This document shows, in pieces, positions 26,627-34,081 of a DNA stretch of 64,000 nt (its first letter is position 1; each line of letters starts with the position of its first letter). Under the pieces are notes generated by a model that was not told the DNA's origin, ran no database searches, and worked only from the letters and a program-made list of their open reading frames with translations. The translations under genes and the position numbers were made by a program. This DNA is from Sulfitobacter sp043557345 (GTDB taxonomy: Bacteria; Pseudomonadota; Alphaproteobacteria; Rhodobacterales; Rhodobacteraceae): positions 1 to 64,000 of the forward strand of contig NZ_JBIFFV010000005.1 in assembly GCF_043557345.1 (NCBI RefSeq), given 5' to 3'.

Positions 26627-27471
26627 CCAGCGGCGCGTTCCACGGGGTGAGCGTGATGATCCCCGCCCATGATGAGGCCGACTGGCTGCCCGCCTGCCTC
26701 GACGCGCTCAGCGCCTCCGCACCGCTGGCGGGGCCGGTGGAGGTGATTGTCGTGGCCAATGGCTGCTCGGACGATACCGCCGAACGCGCCCGCGCGGCGA
26801 TCCCGTCGTTCGAGGCGCGGGGCTGGGGGTTGCGGGTGTTGGAACTGGCCCAAGGCAGCAAGCTTGGTGCATGGAACGCGGGCGAGGCGGCGGCGCGGGG
26901 GGCGGTGCTGGTCTATCTCGACGCCGATGTGCTGGTTTCACCGCCCTTGCTGAGCCAACTGGAAAAGGCGCTGGCGGGGGAGGCGCCGCGCTATGGTAGC
27001 GGGGTGCCGCGGGTGACGACCTCGGGCGATTGGGTGACGCGCCATTACACGCGGTTTTGGCGCACGACCGGGTTCATGACCCATGGCGTGCCGGGCTTTG
27101 GCGTCTTTGCGATGAACCGCGCCGGGCGGGCGCGGTGGGGGGCGTGGCCCGATATCATCTCGGACGACACTTTCGCGCGGCTGAACTTTCGCCCCGAAGA
27201 GCGCATCGCCGTGCCCGCCCGCTATGACTGGCCGATGATCGAAGGTTTCGCGCCACTGGTGCGGGTGCGACGGCGACAGGATGCAGGCGTGGCCGAAGTG
27301 GCGCGGCTGTTCCCTGAATTGATGCGCAACGACGATCCCCATGACCGACTGCGCCCCTTTTGGCAGCGCGCGTTGGCCGATCCCTTGGGCGCGCTGGTCT
27401 TTGTGGCCGTGCGCCTCACGATCCATGCGCCGGTCCTGCGCAGTGCGAACCGTTGGGTGCGGGGGCGCTAG
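26617..27471 (+). CDS. Family 2 glycosyltransferase
   Basis: A 284-aa GT-A enzyme: VSVMIPAHDEADWLPACL at the N-terminus, VVANGCSDDT, then the YLDADVLV metal motif, and SDDTFARLNF as the likely catalytic-base region. It resembles enzymes that act on lipid-linked glycans, though no strong membrane anchor is seen. Two ATGs (26617 and 26623) are possible. The second would overlap the preceding stop as ATGA, the first adds two residues. It is the last gene of the PKS/NRPS run and its stop overlaps the end of the convergent GT4 gene by four bases. Confidence 0.85.
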   Translation: MEMTSGAFHGVSVMIPAHDEADWLPACLDALSASAPLAGPVEVIVVANGCSDDTAERARAAIPSFEARGWGLRVLELAQGSKLGAWNAGEAAARGAVLVYLDADVLVSPPLLSQLEKALAGEAPRYGSGVPRVTTSGDWVTRHYTRFWRTTGFMTHGVPGFGVFAMNRAGRARWGAWPDIISDDTFARLNFRPEERIAVPARYDWPMIEGFAPLVRVRRRQDAGVAEVARLFPELMRNDDPHDRLRPFWQRALADPLGALVFVAVRLTIHAPVLRSANRWVRGR

Positions 27472-28673
27472 CGGGCGGCCTCTTGCATGTGCTGGGCGAG
27501 TTTCGCGGCCTCTCGGGCGACATCATGGCGTGCAAACACCCGCGTGCGGGCTTTTGTGCCCATTTCCTCTAACGCGGTGAGGGGGGCGTCGTGCAGGGCG
27601 GCCATCGCCTTGGCCAAGGCTGCCACGTCGCCTGCGGGCACGAGCCATCCGGTCTCTCCCGGCTGCACCAATTCCGGCGTGCCTGCGATATAGGTGGCGA
27701 TCACGGGTCGGGCGGCGGCCATCGCCTCCATCACCACCATGGGCAGACCTTCGGCGAAACTGGGCATCACAAGCGCATGGGCGACGCCGAGTTCCGCCGT
27801 CACGCGGGCTTCATCGACCCAGCCGGTCAGGGTGACGCGTTCTTGCAGGCCGTGGCGGGCGACCTCGGCCTCGATCGGGCCGCGCAGGGGGCCGTCGCCG
27901 ATCAGGGTCAGATGCAGATCGGGGTGGCTCTCGCGGAGCCGGGCCATGGCGTCGATCAGAGCAAGCTGGCCTTTCTGCTCTACAAGCCGGCCGATAGAGA
28001 CAAGGCGGCGCGGGCCATCGGAGAGGGGGGCGGGGGCCGGGAATTTGGCGGGCTCGATGCCGCAATGCACGACCTTGATGCGCGGCCAATCCGCCGGGTC
28101 CGCCCAACGGCACAGCTGGCTGCGCCCGAACTGGCTGATCGCCACGGCGAAGGCCGCGTGGTGGGTTTTCGGACCGAGCGAAAGGGCGCGCGGGCTGTCA
28201 AATTCCTCGGGCCCATGGGTGGTGAAACTATAGCGCGGCCCGCCCAGCCTATGGCAAAGCATCGCCACCATCGCGGCGTTGGTGCCGAAATGGGCGTGCA
28301 GATGCTGGGTGTCACTGCCCTCAAGCCGGGTGCGCAGATAACAGGCTTCGGCGAGATAGATCAGATGGCGGGCCAGCCCCGTCTCGGCCCGTCGGGCGGC
28401 TTGCCAGACATCGCGCAGTGCTTGGCCGAACCGCCGCGGCGCGCGCAGCATCATGCGCAGACTGGCACGGGCGAGGGCGCTGCCACCGGCGGCCAGCACA
28501 TAATGGGTCGCTGCCGCCTCGGCCTTGTCCTGCGGATCGACCAAAGGGACATCGGGGCCGCGCATGGCGAAACGGTCCACCTCATGGCCCGCCGCCTCTA
28601 GCGCCGCGATCTCGCGCCGGATGAAGGAATGCGAGGGCTGCGGATAGGTGTTGAGGATATAGGCGATCTTCAC
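27468..28673 (-). CDS. Family 4 glycosyltransferase
   Basis: A 401-aa GT-B enzyme. The N-terminal domain starts MKIAYILNTYPQPSHSFI with the usual early loop; HAHFGTNAA marks the acceptor-side His. The C-terminal donor domain has SIGRLVEQKG, LIGDGPLR and PSFAEGLPMVVMEAMA, the EX7E region of retaining GT4 enzymes. It would add a sugar to the repeat unit in the cytoplasm. Start is GTG at 28673 with no strong ribosome site nearby, but the family N-terminus begins exactly there. It diverges from the flippase gene with 117 bases between them. Confidence 0.9.
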   Translation of the reverse strand: MKIAYILNTYPQPSHSFIRREIAALEAAGHEVDRFAMRGPDVPLVDPQDKAEAAATHYVLAAGGSALARASLRMMLRAPRRFGQALRDVWQAARRAETGLARHLIYLAEACYLRTRLEGSDTQHLHAHFGTNAAMVAMLCHRLGGPRYSFTTHGPEEFDSPRALSLGPKTHHAAFAVAISQFGRSQLCRWADPADWPRIKVVHCGIEPAKFPAPAPLSDGPRRLVSIGRLVEQKGQLALIDAMARLRESHPDLHLTLIGDGPLRGPIEAEVARHGLQERVTLTGWVDEARVTAELGVAHALVMPSFAEGLPMVVMEAMAAARPVIATYIAGTPELVQPGETGWLVPAGDVAALAKAMAALHDAPLTALEEMGTKARTRVFARHDVAREAAKLAQHMQEAAR

Positions 28674-28790
28674 GGGCGGTGCGGCCTTGGCTTGGGGCTG
28701 ATAAACCTAGTTACCCGCCCGCTTGCCACTGGCACAAGGGCGGGCAAGGCTTTAGGCTTTCGCAAAGAACTAACAAAGGCGCAGCAACGG

Positions 28791-30143
28791 GTGTTTTCCA
28801 AGCTTTCCCAAGCGGTAACGGGCAATCGCCTGATGGCACGGGCGCTGCGCTCGACCTCTTGGATCGTCTTGGGCTATGGCGGGTCGCAGGCGATCCGGCT
28901 GGCGTCGAACCTGATCCTGACGCGGCTGCTCTTTCCCGAAGCCTTTGGCCTGATGGCGCTGATACAGGTGGTGATCGTCGGGCTGACGCTGTTCTCGGAC
29001 GTGGGCATCGCCCCCTCCATCGCGCAGAGCAAGCGTGGCGATGATCGGGATTTTCTCGATACCGCTTGGACAATCCAAGCAATCCGGGGGGGCGGTCTGT
29101 GGCTTGCCGCCACGGCGCTGGCATGGCCGGTGGCGGCATTTTACGATGAGCCTTTGCTGCTGACCTATCTCCCCATCGCGGCGCTGAGCCTGATTGTCGC
29201 CGGGTTCAACCCAACGCGGATCGAAACGGCGCATCGGCATCTGCAAATGGGGCGGCTCACGCTGCTGGACCTGACATCGCAGGTGATCGGCATTGTGGTG
29301 ATGATCCTGGGCGCGGCGCTCTATCAATCGGTGGCGGCGCTGGTGGTCGGCGGCGTGGTAAGCGCCTTGGCGAAACTGGCGCTGACCCATGCCTTCCTGC
29401 CGGGGCCGGGCAACCGTTTTCGCTGGGAGCGTCCGGCGGTGCGCGAGTTGGTGCATTTCGGCAAATGGATCTTCCTGTCGACCATGTTCTGGTTCTTTGC
29501 CAGCCAGGGGGACAAGGCGATCTTGGGCAAGTTCCTCTCGCTCGAAGGGTTGGGCATCTACAATATCGGCTATTTTCTGGCCAGCTTTCCGCTGCTGCTG
29601 GGCCAGAATGTCACCGGGCGGGTGATGATCCCGATCTACCGAGAGGCGGGGGGCGGCGACCATCCCAAGCTCAAGCGGATGCGCTATGGGTTGAGCGGCG
29701 GGCTGCTGGCGCTTTTGGTGGTCATGGCGCTTGCGGGGCCGTGGCTGGTCTCGGTCCTCTATGACCCGCGCTACCTGCAAAGCGGCGCGATTCTGGTGCT
29801 GCTGGCGCTGGCGCTGATGCCACAGGTGATCGGGATGACCTATGATCAAGCGGCCCTTGCCGCGGGGGATTCGCGGCGGTTCTTCATCTCTTCGGCGTCA
29901 AGGGCCAGCCTGCAGGTGGGGCTGCTGCTGCTGGGGGTGATCACTGCCGGTTTGCCGGGGGCGCTCATAGGCTTGGGGGCCGCGATGGTGCTGTCGCATC
30001 TGGTGCTGATCTGGCTCGCACGGGCGCATGGCGTCTGGGACGCGCGGCATGATCTGTTCTTTACCCTCTCGGGGCTGGCGCTCGGCGCGCTGGCGCTTTG
30101 GTTGCATTGGGACCGGGTGTTGGGGCTGAGCGCCACGGTCTAA
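28791..30143 (+). CDS. Oligosaccharide flippase (Wzx, MOP superfamily)
   Basis: A 450-aa polytopic membrane protein with about 12 hydrophobic segments. The opening WIVLGYGGSQAIRLASNLILT and FPEAFGLMALIQVV are typical of the Wzx/polysaccharide-transport MOP family, which flips undecaprenyl-linked repeat units to the periplasm. The GTG start at 28791 retains a short amphipathic N-terminus seen in relatives. ATG at 28833 is the alternative and would begin MARALRSTSW. The gene converges with wzz with five bases between stops. Confidence 0.88.
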   Translation: MFSKLSQAVTGNRLMARALRSTSWIVLGYGGSQAIRLASNLILTRLLFPEAFGLMALIQVVIVGLTLFSDVGIAPSIAQSKRGDDRDFLDTAWTIQAIRGGGLWLAATALAWPVAAFYDEPLLLTYLPIAALSLIVAGFNPTRIETAHRHLQMGRLTLLDLTSQVIGIVVMILGAALYQSVAALVVGGVVSALAKLALTHAFLPGPGNRFRWERPAVRELVHFGKWIFLSTMFWFFASQGDKAILGKFLSLEGLGIYNIGYFLASFPLLLGQNVTGRVMIPIYREAGGGDHPKLKRMRYGLSGGLLALLVVMALAGPWLVSVLYDPRYLQSGAILVLLALALMPQVIGMTYDQAALAAGDSRRFFISSASRASLQVGLLLLGVITAGLPGALIGLGAAMVLSHLVLIWLARAHGVWDARHDLFFTLSGLALGALALWLHWDRVLGLSATV

Positions 30144-30148
30144 GGGGT

Positions 30149-31450
30149 TCAGCTCTTTTGCTTGCGGGCCATCCGCGCGGCGCGGCCTTCTTTGCCAGCC
30201 TTCAAACGCTCCTGCCAGACTTTGCCCAAGGTGCGGCGCTTTTCGCGCGGGCTAAGATCGGGGATCGAGACGACAGGGATCAACCCCGTCTCGCGTGTCA
30301 TCTGCCGGGCCGAGCGGATCACCGGGCGGCGCAGTTCCAGCAGGAAGGCCACGATCAGCGCCAGCGCCACGCTGGCCATCCCGCCCACCGCCGCGCGTTT
30401 CTTGCGGCTGAGCGATACGGGGTAATCGGGCAATTCGGCCTGCTCCAACGTGATCAGCTTCTCGCCCCTTTGATCGGATTCGAGCGAAAAGCCTACCTCT
30501 GCCTCGTTCCGGCGGGCGGTGATCACCTCCAACTGATCTTGCAACTGGGTCAGGCGGCGGTCGAACCGGGCCAGCTCCCGCTCAACCTCGGGCGAGGTTT
30601 GCAGGCTGGCGGTCAGGGCTTCGCGCTGTTCTTGCAGCAGGTCGCGCTGCGTGGTCAGGCTTTCCAGCGTGGCATCCAGCTCGGCCTGTTCGCGGGCGAT
30701 GGTGGCGGCGCGGGCATCGGGGTTGACCCGGTCGCGCGCCAGCCGCGTGGCGATGATTTCACGGTCAAGTTCAAGAATGGCGTCATTGAGACTGCTGATC
30801 TCGCCGCGGCGAAACTCAAGACTGCCTTCGAGCGAGAGGTCGTTTTCGGTGCGATAATCCGCCAATTCGGCCTCAAGCTCCGAAATGTCGCGGATCAGGT
30901 TCTGCTCTTGGCGCTGGAAAAACTCCAAGGTTTCTTGCGTCTGGCTTTGACGTCGGGCGGCGGACATCTGGCGCGTGCGGTCAGCGAATTCGCGGGCCAC
31001 GGCCTGCGCATCGGCGGGGTTGTCCATCTCGGCGGTGAAGGTCATGACCGAGATGGTGCCGTCATCGGCAAAGCCCTCGCGCGGGGCGGCCACGCCGGTG
31101 ATGGTGACCGAACGGCGCAGCAGATCAACCTTTTCCGACATGCGCAATGCGGTCAGATCGCCATAAAGATCAAAGCGTTGAATGATATCGACCAAGGTGC
31201 CGCGCGCCATCAACTGCTGTTCGATCAATTGCAAACGGCGCGCCGAAGAGCCTTCGACCGTGGAGGGGGCCAGATCATTGGCGATTTTTGGCTGCTCGAT
31301 CTGGATAACTTCGGAAGATTGGTAGACATGCGGCGTCGAAAGCGCCCAATAGACCGAGGCGATGCAGCCCATAAGTGTGATCAAAATGATCACACCCGCG
31401 CGGCGGCGGATCATGTCGATGATGTCATCGAATGTATAGATCGGTCCCAT
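30149..31450 (-). CDS. Chain-length determinant (Wzz/polysaccharide co-polymerase) protein
   Basis: A 433-aa inner-membrane protein with one transmembrane helix near the N-terminus (about 18-38, VIILITLMGCIASVYWAL) and another near residue 360, enclosing a long periplasmic domain with extended coiled-coil (about 165-320, rich in Glu, Arg, Leu and Gln). This is the topology of Wzz-type co-polymerases that set chain length. The cytoplasmic C-terminus is basic. It lies downstream of the BY-kinase-like gene, in the order initiating transferase, kinase, Wzz on the minus strand. Confidence 0.88.
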   Translation of the reverse strand: MGPIYTFDDIIDMIRRRAGVIILITLMGCIASVYWALSTPHVYQSSEVIQIEQPKIANDLAPSTVEGSSARRLQLIEQQLMARGTLVDIIQRFDLYGDLTALRMSEKVDLLRRSVTITGVAAPREGFADDGTISVMTFTAEMDNPADAQAVAREFADRTRQMSAARRQSQTQETLEFFQRQEQNLIRDISELEAELADYRTENDLSLEGSLEFRRGEISSLNDAILELDREIIATRLARDRVNPDARAATIAREQAELDATLESLTTQRDLLQEQREALTASLQTSPEVERELARFDRRLTQLQDQLEVITARRNEAEVGFSLESDQRGEKLITLEQAELPDYPVSLSRKKRAAVGGMASVALALIVAFLLELRRPVIRSARQMTRETGLIPVVSIPDLSPREKRRTLGKVWQERLKAGKEGRAARMARKQKS

Positions 31451-31564
31451 GTGCCTCTTTCCAACCTGCTCAAAGCCCCCGACCGTTGCCCGGCGGAGTT
31501 TCCCTGCCTAGATCAGATGACTTGGGCGATAATAGGGCGCAAGCAAGGACGGCGACAGGGGGTG

Positions 31565-32476
31565 TCAGGCATATTTCGGCAGGCTGGAGGCCCGCGCCCG
31601 GTTCAGCACGATGCCCAGAAGCGGCACCTGACCTTCGAGCATCCGTTCGCATTCGCGCAGGTGACGCGCCATGGTCTGGCTGCCGTCGGAGATCAGCAAA
31701 ACACCGTCCAATTGCGGCAAGAAGGCCGAGAGATCGTCATGCTCCAACATCGGCGGCATGTCGTAGAGGACGATTTCAGGCTGGAGCGAGGCGCGCAGGC
31801 GCAGCAGGGTTTCCGCCGTGGCGCTGTCTTGCAGGATTTCGGCGGCGTTCACTTCGGCCCGGTCGTTCAGGCCGAGGGCCAGCGTGTCGCTCACCCGCAA
31901 CATCCCCTTGCCGAGGTCGGCACGGCCACTGAGCAGATCGCTCATCGCGCCGGGGGCGTGCATGTCAAAGGCGCGGGCCAGACCGGGGCTGCGCATGTTC
32001 ATGTCCATCAACACGGTGCGCGAACCCGGCACCCGCGAAAGGCTCAGCGCCAAATTGGTCGCCGAAAAGCTGTTGCCGCAGCCCGAGGTGGGGGCGGTGA
32101 CGGCGATATTGACCCAGCGATGTTCTAACGTGGTTTGACGCAGGCGCGTGCGCAGCAGGTCAAAGGCCCGCGCGGCGGCGCTGTTGCGGTGATCATCGAC
32201 CAGTGGCATGTCGCCGCCGGGGCCGGGGGTGGCGATGGGCAGGTCTTGCCAGCGCGGTGCGCGCGCGTCCCCGATGTAGCGGGACACGGCAGGGGCGGCG
32301 GGCAGGCTGTCTTCGAAAGTCAGATCGCCTTCGGTGAAATCGCCGTCGAACTCATCCTCATGGTCGATCACGGTGCGGCGCGGGCGGATGCTGTGGCGCA
32401 TCCCCGGGCCGCCGAATTGCGCCGTCACATCGCTGTTGTCCGCGCCGAGGGCATCGGATGCGTAGAGGTCTCTCAT
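31565..32476 (-). CDS. CpsD/CapB-family BY-kinase-like ATPase with altered Walker A
   Basis: A 303-aa cytoplasmic protein of the bacterial tyrosine kinase/MinD-like type that partners Wzz proteins. Residues 1-100 are a disordered, acidic region. The P-loop reads TSGCGNSF: the invariant Lys of GKS/T is Asn135 (codon AAC). Walker A' is retained as VLMDMNMRSP, and Walker B-like LYDMPP is present. The C-terminus has a single Tyr and no tyrosine cluster. ATP hydrolysis and autophosphorylation are thus doubtful; a structural role with Wzz is possible. I chose ATG at 32476, preceded by AAGGGA; an upstream ATG at 32503 lacks a ribosome site. Confidence 0.82.
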   Translation of the reverse strand: MRDLYASDALGADNSDVTAQFGGPGMRHSIRPRRTVIDHEDEFDGDFTEGDLTFEDSLPAAPAVSRYIGDARAPRWQDLPIATPGPGGDMPLVDDHRNSAAARAFDLLRTRLRQTTLEHRWVNIAVTAPTSGCGNSFSATNLALSLSRVPGSRTVLMDMNMRSPGLARAFDMHAPGAMSDLLSGRADLGKGMLRVSDTLALGLNDRAEVNAAEILQDSATAETLLRLRASLQPEIVLYDMPPMLEHDDLSAFLPQLDGVLLISDGSQTMARHLRECERMLEGQVPLLGIVLNRARASSLPKYA

Positions 32477-32547
32477 CGTCTTCCCTTTCGATTTTTTGAA
32501 CATAAGGCGCTGAATTTCTCACTATTGCCGGGCGCGGCGAGCATCGC

Positions 32548-33303
32548 TCAGCACCCGGTCCGGCGCAAGACGACGCCAACGGTTTTCAGCAGAATGGTCA
32601 AGTCCATCGGCAGCGACAGGTTGCGGCGATAGGCGGCGTCGACCTCATTGCGGTAGGTGAAACGGCTGTTGTTGCGCGCCGAGACCTGCCACAAACCGGT
32701 GATGCCGGGGCGCAGTGCGAAATAGGCTTTCGCATCGCCGTACATTTCAAGCTGGTCGGGCATCATGGGGCGCGGGCCGATCAGGCTCATGTCGCCTTTC
32801 AGCACGTTCCAAAGCTGCGGCAGCTCATCCAGCGAGGTTGCCCGCAGGAAAGCGCCCACCCGCGTGATGCGCGGATCGTCTTTCAGCTTTTGCATCTCAT
32901 CCCATTCGGCGCGCATCGCCGGGTTCGCGGCGAGGTAGCCTTCCAGGACCGCGTCGGCATCGCGCACCATGGTGCGCAGCTTCAGGATGGAGAAGCCTTT
33001 GCCCCCCCGGCCAAGGCGCTTTTGCGTATAAAAGGGCTGACCGCTTTCGATCCACAACGCCAGCGCGCAAAGCGCGATGATCGGCAGAGCGATGGGCAGG
33101 GACGCGAGGATCAGCAGCCGGTCGAGCAGCGGTTTCGCGTAGCGGCCATAAAGGCCGGTCGGACGCAGACGAAGGGCCGCCAGCGCGCGCGGCGTGGGCA
33201 AAACGGCAGCCCCCGCCACGGCAGGCTGCGCGCGGCCCAGCACCGGACCGGCGATCACTTCCATCGAGCCATAGGCATGGCTGTGTGCGTCAAAGTACTT
33301 CAT
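32548..33303 (-). CDS. Undecaprenyl-phosphate sugar phosphotransferase (initiating glycosyltransferase)
   Basis: A 251-aa protein of the bacterial sugar transferase family (PF02397), which moves a sugar-1-phosphate to undecaprenyl phosphate to begin repeat-unit synthesis. One hydrophobic hairpin/segment lies at about 75-100 (LLILASLPIALPIIALCALAL). It is followed by the catalytic block KLRTMVRDAD, DDPRITRVGAFLR, SLDELPQLWNVL and MSLIGPRP. The length matches the short WbaP C-terminal type without the extra N-terminal helices. ATG at 33303 follows a G-rich ribosome site. It is first in the minus-strand transferase, kinase, wzz group; upstream is a 587-base gene-free stretch likely to hold the promoter. 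Confidence 0.92.
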   Translation of the reverse strand: MKYFDAHSHAYGSMEVIAGPVLGRAQPAVAGAAVLPTPRALAALRLRPTGLYGRYAKPLLDRLLILASLPIALPIIALCALALWIESGQPFYTQKRLGRGGKGFSILKLRTMVRDADAVLEGYLAANPAMRAEWDEMQKLKDDPRITRVGAFLRATSLDELPQLWNVLKGDMSLIGPRPMMPDQLEMYGDAKAYFALRPGITGLWQVSARNNSRFTYRNEVDAAYRRNLSLPMDLTILLKTVGVVLRRTGC

Positions 33304-33890
33304 TCCAAACCCCCCGGGGTTCCATCGCATTCATTCGGACCGATCCGGTCCACGGCGCTTTCACACCGTTCCAACTCAACAGCCTATCCGGCCTATACGT
33401 TCAGGTAGGATATGTATGATTTGTTACCACCTTTTCGCCTTATTCGATCCTTTTTCTGGGAAACAGATTGTTTCGCGGGGCGGCGGGTTGGTGGGGAATT
33501 TCCAGCGATTTGGGGGCGTTGTGGGAGGTTCATGGGGCGGGAGGAGCATGCGGCCTGCGATGCTGTAGAACGCATTTGCGGCGGAACTAGGTTGTTAAGT
33601 AATTGATATGGATAATATTTATGGATTCCCGGACTTCAGGGAGCGGGTACATCGGTTCCTTCAGCAGCAAGATTTCCGCCAGCCTATGCGCGTTTGGACG
33701 AGGTGAAGACCGAGGCGCAAACCGCCGCCCAACGCGCAATTCTCACAATAATGTCAGCGCGATAAATGGGCGACAGTTGGGCGCGGACAGCGGATTGGCG
33801 TCTGCGAAAAGCCCCAGACCGACGGCGCGATTCCGAGGGGATTCTTCGAGGCCTCTGGGGCTAATCTCTGCTTTTGGAGGGGGATAAAAG
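33304..33890. other. Gene-free stretch upstream of the exopolysaccharide transferase
   Basis: No convincing gene is seen in these 587 bases. The part at about 33380-33650 is visibly more AT-rich than its surroundings and should contain the promoter for the transferase, kinase, wzz group. Short open frames exist (for example 64 codons from 33412 and 32 codons from 33608) but neither has a good ribosome site or a recognisable product. The right end abuts the 3' end of tRNA-Glu. Confidence 0.7.
33337..33351. promoter_or_regulatory. Inverted repeat upstream of the initiating transferase
   Basis: GGACCG-ATC-CGGTCC is a perfect 6-bp inverted repeat with a 3-base centre, placed 34-48 bases before the ATG of the sugar transferase gene. 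Position and symmetry fit a regulator site in the leader or promoter. No regulator is identified and no promoter hexamers are assigned. Confidence 0.35.
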
Positions 33891-33965
33891 TGGCAGCCCG
33901 TAGGGGAATCGAACCCCTCTTTCCAGGTTGAAAACCTGGCGTCCTAACCGATAGACGAACGGGCC
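33891..33965 (-). tRNA. tRNA-Glu (anticodon TTC)
   Basis: Read on the minus strand, 75 bases including an encoded CCA fold as a tRNA. The acceptor stem is GGCCCGT with ACGGGCT (G1:U72 wobble), followed by a D-arm, an anticodon stem CCAGG/CCTGG with loop TTTTCAA (anticodon TTC, Glu), and a T-arm GGGGT-TCGATTC-CCCTA-type. Its 3' end faces the exopolysaccharide locus. Confidence 0.95.
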
Positions 33966-34081
33966 ACTCTTTGTCAGGTCAGTGCAGCGTTTGGTGTGTG
34001 CTGCTCTGTCTGTGAGCGGACGTTTAAGTAATACTGCGGGGGGCTGCAAGCGGAAAAATGAAGTTTCTTCAGAAAAAGTTT

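Noticed and set aside
33412..33606. 64-codon plus-strand frame in the gene-free stretch beside tRNA-Glu
   Set aside because: No good ribosome site, no recognisable family, and it overlaps the probable promoter region.
33608..33706. 32-codon plus-strand frame (MDNIYGFPDF...)
   Set aside because: No Shine-Dalgarno-like sequence before the ATG and too short to judge; left as unexplained sequence.
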